64,000 nt of DNA from Moduliflexus sp964602655 (lineage in GTDB: Bacteria > Moduliflexota > Moduliflexia > Moduliflexales > Moduliflexaceae). A program made the position numbers and the translations under genes. This document shows positions 1 to 8,606 of the stretch, one piece after another (the first letter of the stretch is position 1; each line of letters opens with the position of its first letter). Location of the stretch: positions 1-64,000 of the forward strand of contig CAZRSF010000026.1 in the NCBI GenBank assembly GCA_964602655.1, given 5' to 3'. Under the pieces are notes generated by a model. The model saw nothing but the letters and a program-made list of their open reading frames with translations, was not told where the DNA came from and made no database searches.

Positions 1-90
1 CGGTCTCAACGTTCAAGCAGGCTGAAGCCCGCTCAAGGGCGCTTCAGCGTCCTTCACCTTCGAGCCTGGCGATTGATCGCCAGGCTTAAC
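1..90. repeat. Dispersed palindromic repeat, copy 1
   Basis: This stretch carries the blocks AGCAGGCTGAAGC, GGGCGCTTCAGCGT and GATTGATCGCC in that order. The same blocks recur in order at about 2211-2295, inside the mobile element at 2178-2315. It lies downstream of the minus-strand binding-protein gene. No protein is encoded here. What is seen is the repetition; the mobile origin is inferred. Confidence 0.6.
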
Positions 91-140
91 ATCCCCTCCC
101 TTTTGGGGAGGGGATGTGGGCGGGGTGCGTTATCAGTTAT

Positions 141-1487
141 TTATTTCTGGTAGTCGCCATCAATCGCAACCTGGTTGAACAGTTCCTGGGTTTTGCTGAT
201 CGCTTCATCCAACGTGATTTTATCAACCACATAGTCTGCCAGATATTGCGTCATCTGTGTGCCAGCATCGGCAAATTCAGGAATCGCGATGTATTGGAGA
301 CCGACATACGGCACCGGTTCCATGGTCGGTTTCGTGAAATCCGTAGATTGCAGGGTCTTCAACGTCATCTCAGCATACGGGGCTTTCGCATAGACTGGCA
401 GCAGGTACGTCGAGGCGCGGGAGGCCGGAGGCGTGCTGGCGCCGGTCGGGTCGAGTTCGATAGTCATCTGGATGAAATCTTTCGAGGTCGCCCACAGCAT
501 GAAATCGAACACCGCTTTCTTCTTGTCTTCAGCGCTTTTCGGGTTGATGCCCATTGCCCAGTTCCACAGCCAGGCGGTATTGCTTTTCATTTTTTGATGC
601 GGAGGCATGACATAGCCGACTTTGCCTTTGACAGCAGAGCCTTCGGCTTCCAGCGGCGGCGCAATCGAGGTGGCGTCATAGTAGATGCCGCATTTGCCTG
701 ACTGCATCAGGGCGATGCATTCATTGTAGGTATAGGAGAGAATGTCGGCCTGGCCGGCTTCGCGGAGAATCTTTTTATACATTTCCCACGCGCCGCGTTG
801 TTCTGCCGTGTCAACTGTGGCTTTCCAATCCATGTCATAGAACCGCCCGCCGAACGCATTGACGATGGTCACGAACGGAGCGCCGCTCATGCCCCAGCCA
901 GGAGCGCCGCGCATCGTCATGCCGACGATGCCGTTGGCCGGATCATGGATTTTTTTCGCCAATTCATAGATTTCATCCCAGGTCGGTTCATCCGGCATGG
1001 TCAAGCCTTTCGCGGCAAACAGTTCCTTGTTGTACATGATAAAGGAGCTTTCGCCATAGAACGGCAGCGCAAACACTTGACCATCGAGGGACAGCGATCC
1101 CACCATGCCTTTGATCAAATCATCGCGATCATACCAGGCCAATTTGTCTGCCGGCAGCGCTGCGAAATACGGTTCCAGATTCTCTAACCAGCCGTTACGC
1201 GCCCAGTTATTGGCTTCATACGGTCCGATGTAGAACATATCGTAGGTCGTGCCGCCGGTAGAGGCTTCTGTGGTCAGCTTTTGGCGTAAGTCATTTTCAG
1301 GAAGCACGGCAATATTCACCGTCACGCCTGGCGCGGAATATTTTTCCCGGGCGATTTTTTCCAATGCCTGAGAAAGCGGGTTATTGGCTAAGGCGATATT
1401 GATTGTGACATCGGCGGCAAACGCCTGGATGCCGATTCCTAAGAGCAACACGCTCATCGTCGCGACGAATACATTCGATTTTCTCAT
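141..1487 (-). CDS. Extracellular solute-binding protein, family 1 (orphan)
   Basis: A 448-residue periplasmic binding protein of the SBP_bac_1 (sugar/oligosaccharide ABC receptor) type. Residues 1-25 form a signal peptide ending AFA-A. The rest is the usual two-lobed receptor of about 420 residues, with blocks such as YDMFYIGPYE, GWLENLEPYF, AWLWNWAMG and VPYVGLQYIAIPEF. Those late blocks match the C-terminal half of the protein at 8607-10679, so the two are paralogues. No permease or ATPase gene lies anywhere nearby, and the neighbours are histidine kinases. I infer a role as a receptor feeding signalling, although a transporter encoded elsewhere could use it. The ligand is unknown. The start has an upstream GGAGG-like site (aaggaggaa region read from the minus strand just beyond 1487). 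Confidence 0.88.
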   Translation of the reverse strand: MRKSNVFVATMSVLLLGIGIQAFAADVTINIALANNPLSQALEKIAREKYSAPGVTVNIAVLPENDLRQKLTTEASTGGTTYDMFYIGPYEANNWARNGWLENLEPYFAALPADKLAWYDRDDLIKGMVGSLSLDGQVFALPFYGESSFIMYNKELFAAKGLTMPDEPTWDEIYELAKKIHDPANGIVGMTMRGAPGWGMSGAPFVTIVNAFGGRFYDMDWKATVDTAEQRGAWEMYKKILREAGQADILSYTYNECIALMQSGKCGIYYDATSIAPPLEAEGSAVKGKVGYVMPPHQKMKSNTAWLWNWAMGINPKSAEDKKKAVFDFMLWATSKDFIQMTIELDPTGASTPPASRASTYLLPVYAKAPYAEMTLKTLQSTDFTKPTMEPVPYVGLQYIAIPEFADAGTQMTQYLADYVVDKITLDEAISKTQELFNQVAIDGDYQK

Positions 1488-1790
1488 GATCTTCTTTTCC
1501 TCCGAAAGATATTGCTCGGTTCATCAGTTTCTTCTGAAACCAAACACACCCATCAACATATTATAGACGTGGATACACTCGTTCATCTCCCCTCAACGGC
1601 CTTCTTCGCCAGCACCGCATCACCTCCCGCTCGATCCGTTCATCAGTCTTGCCAGCCCTGGCAGGGGTCGAAACCCTGTCAGGGGTATGGTGTGAGAATC
1701 ATTCCGTTTATAGTGCAACTGGCGTGCCATGCCAGACGGGGTTCGATTTGGCTTCTATGCGGCCTGTGTCAGAAGGGAAACAGCAGAAGA

Positions 1791-1826
1791 GGTAGAAAGA
1801 AACTTTCAGGTAGAAAGAAACTTTCA
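1791..1826. repeat. Tandem 18-bp direct repeat, two copies
   Basis: GGTAGAAAGAAACTTTCA occurs twice without interruption (1791-1808 and 1809-1826). Each copy contains the GAAAGNAACTTTC partial palindrome. The repeat lies about 300 bp upstream of the binding-protein gene start at 1487 and could be an operator, but that is a guess. Confidence 0.7.
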
Positions 1827-1840
1827 GGAGGGGCGACCAT

Positions 1841-1876
1841 AAAAAAACGCCCGATGTCTTTGCGACATCGGGCGTT
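1841..1876 (-). terminator. Rho-independent terminator, minus strand
   Basis: Read on the minus strand, ACGCCCGATGTC and GACATCGGGCGT form a perfect 12-bp stem around a 5-base loop, followed by a run of seven T. It is about 700 bp beyond the end of the kinase gene (2580) and 355 bp before the binding-protein start (1487). It may end the kinase/CRISPR transcript, a small RNA, or act as an attenuator in a long leader; the sequence alone does not decide. Confidence 0.8.
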
Positions 1877-2166
1877 GGTCAACATTCTCATTTCCCTCAC
1901 GCTTGTCAGGGCGAAGACGGGATTTCTACAAATGTGAGAGCGTGTGAAAATGGGGTGCGCAGCGGTAAAATAAAAAAATAGCCTGGGGCGTTCTGCTGCG
2001 TTTTGTGACAAACGACTGATGCTCCTCTCTTTCTGTATGACTTTGTTCGACCTTGAGAGGTGCAGCCAGAACAGCGCCAGGCTTTATATTTATTATAATA
2101 GGCTTTTTTTTCGAAAAATCAAGAAATCTTTTTAAAAATCGTAATTATTTACGTACCGCGAACGTC

Positions 2167-2326
2167 CCTGTTCGCAGCAGGGCTGTTAAGCCCAGCCATA
2201 AATGGCCGGGCTCAACACCGAAGCAGGCTGAAGCCGGCTGAAACGCTGGACAGGGCGCTTCAGCGTTGAGACCGGTGATTGATCGCCGGGCGATATTGAG
2301 AACGTAACAACCCTGCCTGTTCGCAG
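2167..2326. mobile_element. MITE-like element, family A, copy 1 (with target duplication)
   Basis: The element proper is 2178-2315 (138 bp). Its left end reads CAGGGCTGTTAAG and its right end, reverse-complemented, CAGGGTTGTTACGTTCT. The 11-bp sequence CCTGTTCGCAG flanks it directly on both sides (2167-2177 and 2316-2326), as expected for a target-site duplication. Related ends occur at 8351-8575 and 37843-38060. The core carries a copy of the repeat seen at 1-90. It encodes no transposase, so it would need one supplied from elsewhere. Confidence 0.72.
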
Positions 2327-2366
2327 TACGTCGTGCTAAATAGTTACCAAAATTCAATCACGCCCG

Positions 2367-2478
2367 GTTTCAATCCCTTCCAGGGTATTTTCTGCATTGT
2401 GACGAATTCGAAAGGCCTGGGAACATTGTTTGGACGTAAACGTTTCAATCCCTTCCAGGGTATTTTCTGCATTGTGAC
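2367..2478. CRISPR. Two-repeat CRISPR-type mini-array
   Basis: Two identical 37-bp repeats (2367-2403 and 2442-2478) beginning GTTTCAATCCCTTCCAGGG and ending GCATTGTGAC enclose a 38-bp unique spacer (2404-2441). Repeat and spacer lengths, the GTTTCAATCCC start and the GAC end are typical of type I/III arrays. No cas gene occurs in the window and no third repeat follows. It is either an orphan remnant array or the edge of a lost locus; orientation is not assigned. Confidence 0.7.
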
Positions 2479-2579
2479 CTGTGCGGCCGTCCGATGCGCG
2501 AACGGATGGGGCTGCGACCCTATACGAATTACAGCATTATTCAGCAGCCAAGAATGTCTGTGCCACCTGTTCGATACGA

Positions 2580-5018
2580 TCAAATAATGCGGTACGTTGC
2601 GCGATACTGCGCCACAAAGAGCAGCATCTCTTCGTCTTGAAAATTCTGGGCGAACTCGCGCACTTTTCGGGCAAAGGGCGTCAATGCTGCGTCGTATTTT
2701 TCTAATTGAATGGCATATTCAAGAATCTCGTCCATATCGCCGCCTAACGCCAAAGCGTAGAGCGTCTCCAATTCTTCCGGCGGCGGCGGGAGCAGCGGCG
2801 CATTCGGCTCGCAACGCTCGGCGGGCAATGTCGCGCCGCCTTCGTCATACACCCATTCGAGGCCTAATTGAGCGGCAAGCATGTCGAGCAGATGGCGAAT
2901 GTTGATCGGCTTGGCGATAAAAGCGTCACAACCGGCGATAATCATGCGCTGCTGGTCTTTTTCGAATACGCTGGCCGATGTGCCGATAATGATGACATGT
3001 TGCAACTCCGGCAACTGGCGTATCTGCTGCACCGCCTCGACGCCGCTCATGCCCGGCAGCACTAAGTCGGTCACAATCGCGTCGGGACGGATCGCCTGCG
3101 CCTGCGCGACTTCTTCCGCTCCATTTTCCGCAACCACCACATGAAAGCCTAATGGCTTCAACACATTCATCAACATCGAACGATTCGTCTCGTCATCTTC
3201 GACCACCAACACCGTCAGCCTCGTCCCGCGATACCCGGTAATTTTTCGAGAAAAACGCGGCTCTTCATCAGGCGCGAGCGTCTGCGCCGGCAGTGCTAAT
3301 TCGAACCAGAAACGACTCCCCTGCCCAACCACGCTTTCGACATGAATCGTGCTTCCCATCAATCCCACCAATCGCTTCGTCACCGCCAATCCCAACCCGC
3401 TGCCTTCCCGGCGGCTGCGGGCGTCGCCGAACTGCTCGAACGGCAGAAAAATGCTCTCTAATTGATCCGCAGGAATGCCGATGCCGGTATCCGCGACGTC
3501 GAACCGGACGGAATAGAGCGGCGCGGACGGGTGGGCATTCTCCTGATTCGTGCTTAATTCCGCCCTCACGCGCAGCGTTACCTGCCCCTGATGCGTGAAC
3601 TTCACGGCGTTATCTAACAGGTTGATTAAGATTTGCCGCAGCCGTTTTTCATCCGCCTGCACTCCGGCAGGCAGCGGCGTCAGGGCTTCATGTTCGAATA
3701 AAATGTGTTTCCGCTCCGCTTTCAGCCAAATGAGGCCGACAATGCCATCTAAAAAGGTCTGAAAATCGAACGTGGACACAAGCAATTCCAATTTCCCGGC
3801 TTCGACTTTGGACAGGTCTAAAATGTCGTTGATCAGCGTCAATAAGTGATTCCCGCTCTGATAAATGATATTCAGCGCGTCGCGTTGGAACGGGGAGAGT
3901 TCCTGATGTTGCAGCAAGATTTGCGCGTAGCCCAAAATGCCGTTCAACGGGGTGCGCAGTTCGTGGCTCATATTGGAGAGGAATTCGTTTTTCGCCTGAT
4001 TTTCGGCCTCAGCCTGCTTTTTGGCTCTGGCTAATTCGGTCGCGGTATGAATCGCGGTAATCAGTTGGTTCAAATTGTATTTCAACTGATTGAAATCGCC
4101 GCGATATTCTTCGGTAATCTGATCCGGAATGTCGCCCTTCGAAATCAGATCGAGCGAGGCCGCCGCCATGTTGATCGGCATGACAAAGGCGTCAATCACC
4201 GTATTGACCCCCATGACCAACTCGCGCCAATCTCCGGCAAATCCGGTCGCGTCGCCACGCGCGTCGAATTTGCCCGCTCGAATCTCCTGAATCAGTTCAT
4301 CCATTTCTGCCAGCACGCGCCCGATCATCGCTTTCATATTGCGGAACGCATCCGCGAGGTGGCCGATTTCGTCGGGCTGACGGAGATCAATATCCTGGCT
4401 GAAATCGCCGTTCGCGACGGCGTCCGCGATCTTCACGATCTTCGCCACCGGGCGCGTGATGTCGAGCGTCACGAACCAGGCGAGGATAAAGGCCGCAATG
4501 TCAAGAATCAACATCGTAATCATCGTTTTCAGGATTTCCTGCGAGAGTTCGGCAGTGACGAATTTGGGGGTAATGTAAATCTCGACGCGCCCTAATGTCT
4601 CTTCGTTCACGCGCCCGAATTCGTCGCCCGCGCTGACGATCTCTTTGCTGCGCGTCAGAAAATCGCCGGAGACCTCGCGTTCGGTTTCGACAATTTTCCA
4701 GTGCTGATCCCGTTTGCGCCCCTGAAAAAAGACCTCATCCTCATCTTTCACGATAATCGCATAAATGCGTTTATCCATCATATACGCCAAAATCGTTTTC
4801 TCCACCAAATCGGCGTCAATGTCCCACATCGGAATGACGAGATGCTCGGCGAGGCGCTCAATCGTCATATTCGCGAGGTCGTGGAGTTCTCTCAGCGACT
4901 CGGAGCGGATGACAAAATAGCGATAGACCCCGAACATCGCTAAAATGCAGGTGATGATCAGCACGAGATTGAAGCCGATCTTTTTGCGGATGCTCTTGGC
5001 GTATAATGTGCTGAACAT
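2580..5018 (-). CDS. Hybrid sensor histidine kinase with receiver and C-terminal helical domain
   Basis: An 812-residue membrane hybrid kinase. A transmembrane segment spans about 13-36 and a second about 164-184, enclosing a roughly 130-residue periplasmic sensor without a recognised fold. Two HAMP-like linkers follow (about 185-330). The HisKA phosphoacceptor is His352 in MSHELRTPLNG, the ATPase N-box is around 456-475 and the G-box is GSGLGLAV. A receiver domain (602-720) carries VVEDDE and acceptor Asp651. The last ~90 residues form a helical domain starting PPPPEELETLYALAL, also present in the kinases at 22117 and 27982. It is the downstream neighbour of the NtrC-type regulator at 5252-6610; a functional link is inferred from position only. 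Confidence 0.93.
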   Translation of the reverse strand: MFSTLYAKSIRKKIGFNLVLIITCILAMFGVYRYFVIRSESLRELHDLANMTIERLAEHLVIPMWDIDADLVEKTILAYMMDKRIYAIIVKDEDEVFFQGRKRDQHWKIVETEREVSGDFLTRSKEIVSAGDEFGRVNEETLGRVEIYITPKFVTAELSQEILKTMITMLILDIAAFILAWFVTLDITRPVAKIVKIADAVANGDFSQDIDLRQPDEIGHLADAFRNMKAMIGRVLAEMDELIQEIRAGKFDARGDATGFAGDWRELVMGVNTVIDAFVMPINMAAASLDLISKGDIPDQITEEYRGDFNQLKYNLNQLITAIHTATELARAKKQAEAENQAKNEFLSNMSHELRTPLNGILGYAQILLQHQELSPFQRDALNIIYQSGNHLLTLINDILDLSKVEAGKLELLVSTFDFQTFLDGIVGLIWLKAERKHILFEHEALTPLPAGVQADEKRLRQILINLLDNAVKFTHQGQVTLRVRAELSTNQENAHPSAPLYSVRFDVADTGIGIPADQLESIFLPFEQFGDARSRREGSGLGLAVTKRLVGLMGSTIHVESVVGQGSRFWFELALPAQTLAPDEEPRFSRKITGYRGTRLTVLVVEDDETNRSMLMNVLKPLGFHVVVAENGAEEVAQAQAIRPDAIVTDLVLPGMSGVEAVQQIRQLPELQHVIIIGTSASVFEKDQQRMIIAGCDAFIAKPINIRHLLDMLAAQLGLEWVYDEGGATLPAERCEPNAPLLPPPPEELETLYALALGGDMDEILEYAIQLEKYDAALTPFARKVREFAQNFQDEEMLLFVAQYRATYRII

Positions 5019-5064
5019 AGGACGTTACTCATGGTACTCGGATAAATTACGTACTCGTTCCTTG

Positions 5065-5245
5065 CCCTGAAAGGGCAGGGGGATACAGCCTGGGGTGACA
5101 ACCCCAGGACGCGACAGCGTAGATCGTCCTGCCCTGAAAGGGCAACGGAATATCCTGCGCCCCGTCAGGGCGCAATGACGAGCCGGATTCTGTTCCTGGG
5201 GTTGACACCCCAGGCTATAACTCCCCGCCCTTTCAGGGCGAAACA
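5065..5245. repeat. Large composite palindrome, family B, copy 1
   Basis: Blocks TGCCCTGAAAGGGCAGGG and AGCCTGGGGTGACAACCCCAGG on the left recur inverted on the right as CTGGGGTTGACACCCCAGGCT and CCGCCCTTTCAGGGC. Closely similar palindromes sit at 44352-44530 and, in part, within 37843-38060. It separates two minus-strand signalling genes. It could fold strongly in RNA and influence readthrough; no coding potential is seen. Confidence 0.7.
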
Positions 5246-5251
5246 GGAACG

Positions 5252-6610
5252 TTATTCATTCGCATTCGGCTGAAGCAGGCCGTATTTGCGGATTTTGCTG
5301 CGCAGCGTCGGCAGCGAAATGCCGAGCCGCCGCGCTGCTTCCGAACGATTCCAGCCCACCTCGGTCAGCATGTTTTCGATATGCTCTTTTTCCACATGAT
5401 CGAGCGAAGCGGGCGCAAAGCTTTTCTGAAGTTCGTTGGTCATCATCAGGATTTTTTCGAGGTCTTCCTGCAAAATCACCTTGCCTCTGGCGCGGATCAC
5501 CGCCTCTACCAGCACGTTTTCCAACTCCCGCACATTGCCGGTCCAGGGGTGCGCCTTTAAGCGCTCAAGCGCTCCGTCCTGCAATTTCCAGACATCCGTG
5601 CCGAGATTCCGATTGATTTTATGCAGAAAATGATTGACCAACAGTGGCAGATCGGCGATTCGCTCTCGCAGCGGCGGCAGATGCAGCGTGACGACTTTCA
5701 GGCGGTAATAGAGGTCTTCGCGAAACAAACGCTGCTGCACCATCGCCGCCAAATCGCGATTGGTCGCCGCCACGATCCGGCATTGCGCTTCGAGTTTCTG
5801 ATGTCCGCCGACGCGCATAAATTCCTGACGTTGCAGGAATCCTAAAAATTTCTTCTGTAAATTGAGCGGCAGTTCCCCCACTTCATCAAGAAACAGCGTC
5901 CCCCGCCCGGCGCTTTCGATTTTCCCTTTGTTCAACTGGCTCGCTCCGGTAAACGCTCCTTTTTCGTGGCCGAACAATTCACTTTCAAGCAAGGTTTCGA
6001 CGACCGATGAGCAGTCAAAAATGACAAACGGTTCGTCATGCCAGGGGCTATTCAGGTGGAGCATCCGGGCGGTCAATTCCTTGCCCGTGCCGGTTTCCCC
6101 CTGAATCAGCACCGGCGCGCGATTCTGGCACAACATGCCGATCAGCTTGAACACATCCAGCATCTTACCGCTTTTGCCGATAATGACCTCTGACGCATCT
6201 GGCGGGCGAACGCCGATAGCGCTGCCCGGCGTTTCCTGCTCCATGCTCAAGACCTGAACCGCCCGCTCGACAGCTTTCTCGATGTCATCCACATCCAGCG
6301 GTTTATGGATGTAATCATACGCGCCGTTTTTCATCGCCTCAATCGTCGTTTCCATATCTTGAAACGCGGTAATCATAATGACTTTGACAGCGTGGGCGGC
6401 GAGTTGCATCTCGCGCAGCACATCTAAGCCGCTCATATCCGGCAGGCGAATATCCAGAATCACCACATTCGGGGCGTCCTTTGCAAACAGGGCTAATCCG
6501 GTTTTTCCATTCTGCGCGGTAGAGACCGCGTAGCCCTTTTCGCAGAGAAACATCTCCAGACTTTCAAGAATCGAAGGCTCGTCGTCAATCAGAAGAATTT
6601 TTGTCATCAT
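5252..6610 (-). CDS. NtrC-family sigma54-dependent response regulator
   Basis: A 452-residue transcription activator with the classic three-part layout. The receiver domain (1-120) has LLIDDE and acceptor Asp53. The AAA+ domain (about 143-375) has Walker A GETGTGKE (171-178), the sigma54-contact loop GAFTGA (218-223) and Walker B GTLFLDEVGELP. A Fis-type helix-turn-helix lies at the C terminus (NRSEAARRLGISLPTL). It follows the cytoplasmic kinase 6751-8313 by 140 bp on the same strand, so that kinase is its most likely partner. The ATG at 6610 is preceded by AGGAGGGG (6620-6627) with 9-base spacing; this ribosome site lies inside the repeat at 6616-6713. Confidence 0.95.
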   Translation of the reverse strand: MMTKILLIDDEPSILESLEMFLCEKGYAVSTAQNGKTGLALFAKDAPNVVILDIRLPDMSGLDVLREMQLAAHAVKVIMITAFQDMETTIEAMKNGAYDYIHKPLDVDDIEKAVERAVQVLSMEQETPGSAIGVRPPDASEVIIGKSGKMLDVFKLIGMLCQNRAPVLIQGETGTGKELTARMLHLNSPWHDEPFVIFDCSSVVETLLESELFGHEKGAFTGASQLNKGKIESAGRGTLFLDEVGELPLNLQKKFLGFLQRQEFMRVGGHQKLEAQCRIVAATNRDLAAMVQQRLFREDLYYRLKVVTLHLPPLRERIADLPLLVNHFLHKINRNLGTDVWKLQDGALERLKAHPWTGNVRELENVLVEAVIRARGKVILQEDLEKILMMTNELQKSFAPASLDHVEKEHIENMLTEVGWNRSEAARRLGISLPTLRSKIRKYGLLQPNANE

Positions 6611-6615
6611 CGCCA

Positions 6616-6713
6616 GATTCCCCTCCTGGGAGGGGCAATGGGTGGGTTACTGACTTTGGTGACATACGCTTAGTCAAGAACCCACCCCATCCCCTTCCAG
6701 GAGGGGAGTTCAC
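6616..6713. repeat. Invasive palindromic repeat, family C, intergenic copy
   Basis: Inverted arms of about 30 bp: TTCCCCTCCTGGGAGGGGCA then GGGTGGGTT on the left, and AACCCACCCC then CCAGGAGGGGA on the right. The same element, with the same arms and about the same length, is found in frame inside the kinase gene at 25849-25944. Here it lies between the kinase 6751-8313 and the regulator 5252-6610 and provides the regulator's ribosome-binding site. Confidence 0.85.
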
Positions 6714-6750
6714 GGCTGCGCCGTGTAAAACCCTTACGCAATGTAACGCC

Positions 6751-8313
6751 TTAAAGCGGAAGATAGATTCGAAACGATGCGCCTTTCGGGTCGCGGTTTC
6801 CCGCTTCGATCCAGCCGCCATGCGTTTCGACAATGCGCTTGACATTGGTCAAGCCTAAGCCCGTGCCATGCGGTTTCGTGGTAAAAAACGGCTCGAAAAT
6901 GTTGCGAAGCTGCTTTCTGGCAATGCCGCAGCCTTCGTCCTCGACGCTGATTTCCACATAGGAGCGCGAGTTCACGCCGACGGAGCGGCATCGGCTGCTG
7001 ACCCAGATCGCGCCTTCAGGTTCGGACGCATCGAACGCATTCAGCAGCAAATTCATGAGCGCCTGCGAGAGTTTTTCGCTATCAGCCTGAAACAGCGGCA
7101 TTTGCTCGTCAAGCGCGGGAATGAGCCGTAATTGCTTCTGATCGAATTGCGCGGAGAGCAGATCGAGACAGGCGGAAATCAGCGCGTTGACGTGGCATTC
7201 GACGCGATGAACGCGCAGCGGTTTGGCCACATCCAGCAAATCACGTAAAATCCCTTCCAGCCGAATGACTTCCGTGACCGAAATATCAAGGCGGCGGCGG
7301 TCGTTTTCAGAAAATTGCTGATTCTTTTTCAGGATTTGCAGATTGATTTTGATGGCTGACAGCGGATTGCGGATTTCATGCGAGAGCGAGGTCGTCAGCC
7401 TGCCAATATAGGCCATCCGTTCCGCTTCCCGCATCCGCTGCTCCATCTGCACCCGTTCCGTAATATCGCGGCAGATGCCGATGTCCACAAAACTGTGTTC
7501 ATGCGGGATGGTCTTCGCGGTCATTTCAGTAAACAGGCTTTCGCCGCGCTTCGTCAGGCGCAGATATTCGAACAGATGCGACACGGACATCATATTGCGA
7601 TTGTGCTGATACACGTCAGCCACGTCGTTCCGGCTTTCGGGATCAACAAATAACAGAAATTCTTTGCCGATCACGTCTGCCGGTTGATAGCCATGCATCC
7701 GGCAAAACGCCTGATTCGCGAAGACGATACGCTCGTCTTGCAGCACGAAATAGCCATCGGTAATTTCTTCGACCAGTGTTTGATATTTGTATTCCGATTC
7801 GCGCAAATCGGCGCTGACGCGGAGGTTTTCCGCCTGAAGCTGCTCGTTCAGCGTTCGAATTTCGGCATTTGCTCTGGCTAATTCGAGCGTTTGTTCCTGA
7901 AGATTGCGCGTCAGTTCGCGAATATGCACATGCGTCGCGACCCGCGCCAACACCTCTTCCTGATGAAATGGCTTGGTCACGTAATCCACGCCTCCCGCGC
8001 CGAACCCTTTCAATTTGTCTTCCGGGCTGGTCAATGCGGTCATGAAGATGATCGGAATATCTGTTGTCGTCTCATCCGCTTTCAAGCGGCGGCAGGTCTC
8101 GAAGCCGTCAATTCCGGGCAGCAGCACGTCTAATAAAATCAGGTCAGGATGAATATAGCGCGCCCGTTGCAGGGCAAGCTCGCCGTTGCTGGCAATTGGC
8201 GTTTTATAGCCGTAGGCTTTCAAATAATTCGTCAGCACGCCCAAATTGGTCGGGTTATCGTCCACGATGAGCACTGTCGCGATGTTCGACGTTTTCCGCT
8301 GCGCCTGCTCCAT
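6751..8313 (-). CDS. Cytoplasmic REC-PAS histidine kinase
   Basis: A 520-residue soluble kinase. The receiver domain comes first (10-130, VLIVDDN, acceptor Asp62). A coiled coil (about 130-175), a PAS domain (about 175-290), and HisKA/HATPase domains follow. The phosphoacceptor is His312 in SLSHEIRNPLSAIK, the NtrB/AtoS-like variant, and the protein ends with a HATPase domain (DSEKLSQALMNLLLNAFDA; GTGLGL). No membrane segment is visible, so an upstream kinase probably feeds its receiver. It precedes the sigma54 activator gene and is its likely partner. Confidence 0.93.
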   Translation of the reverse strand: MEQAQRKTSNIATVLIVDDNPTNLGVLTNYLKAYGYKTPIASNGELALQRARYIHPDLILLDVLLPGIDGFETCRRLKADETTTDIPIIFMTALTSPEDKLKGFGAGGVDYVTKPFHQEEVLARVATHVHIRELTRNLQEQTLELARANAEIRTLNEQLQAENLRVSADLRESEYKYQTLVEEITDGYFVLQDERIVFANQAFCRMHGYQPADVIGKEFLLFVDPESRNDVADVYQHNRNMMSVSHLFEYLRLTKRGESLFTEMTAKTIPHEHSFVDIGICRDITERVQMEQRMREAERMAYIGRLTTSLSHEIRNPLSAIKINLQILKKNQQFSENDRRRLDISVTEVIRLEGILRDLLDVAKPLRVHRVECHVNALISACLDLLSAQFDQKQLRLIPALDEQMPLFQADSEKLSQALMNLLLNAFDASEPEGAIWVSSRCRSVGVNSRSYVEISVEDEGCGIARKQLRNIFEPFFTTKPHGTGLGLTNVKRIVETHGGWIEAGNRDPKGASFRIYLPL

Positions 8314-8350
8314 GCCAATTCCTCTTTCATATTATATCCCCCTCGGTACC

Positions 8351-8575
8351 CAGGGCTGTTAATTTCTCATATCTCGTTGAAAAAACGGAGGTTGTAGCTC
8401 AGTAGGAGCGTGATATGTGTAGCGCGGAAGCCCCCCCGATTCCCAAGAAGCCCCGTAGGGGCGACATATGCCGTCCCTACGGGACTCGCGAACGGGGGGG
8501 GGGGGCGGCGCGTTTGCTACACACATCGCGCTCCTACGGAGCGATAACCCGCTGTTTTAGAACGTAACAGCCCTG
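8351..8575. mobile_element. MITE-like element, family A, copy 2
   Basis: It begins CAGGGCTGTTAATTTCT and ends AGAACGTAACAGCCCTG, the inverted termini shared with 2178-2315 and 37843-38060. A nested hairpin lies inside: GTAGGAGCGTGATATGTGTAGC on the left faces GCTACACACATCGCGCTCC on the right, and CCCGTAGGGGCGACATATG sits between them. No clean target duplication is visible (left flank CCCTCGG, right flank CCCTTCGG). It fills most of the 293-bp gap between two minus-strand genes. Confidence 0.62.
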
Positions 8576-8606
8576 CCCTTCGGGGGGGACGTTTTCGTAA
8601 AATCGC

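Larger units (their letters stand above)
1488..2579. other. 1.1-kb non-coding stretch with repeats, terminator and mini-CRISPR
   Basis: No credible gene is present; the short open frames here lack ribosome sites and recognisable content. It holds a small inverted repeat (1658-1686, CCTGGCAGGGG facing CCCTGTCAGGGG), a tandem 18-bp duplication (1791-1826), a strong minus-strand terminator (1841-1876), a mobile element with target duplications (2167-2326) and two CRISPR-type repeats (2367-2478). Confidence 0.75.

Noticed and set aside
1769..2011. 80-codon minus frame across the terminator
   Set aside because: It runs through the terminator stem and a tandem repeat, with no ribosome site.
2479..2580. 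Possible third CRISPR repeat
   Set aside because: No sequence resembling GTTTCAATCCC follows at the right distance.
6585..6845. Frames with SPPGRG and LPLPGGE peptides on both strands
   Set aside because: They are translations of the family C palindrome, not genes.
8390..8440. tRNA-like start GTTGTAGCTCAGTAGGAGC
   Set aside because: The following bases form no D/anticodon/T arms; the similarity comes from the GTAGGAGCG hairpin repeated at 8514-8540.
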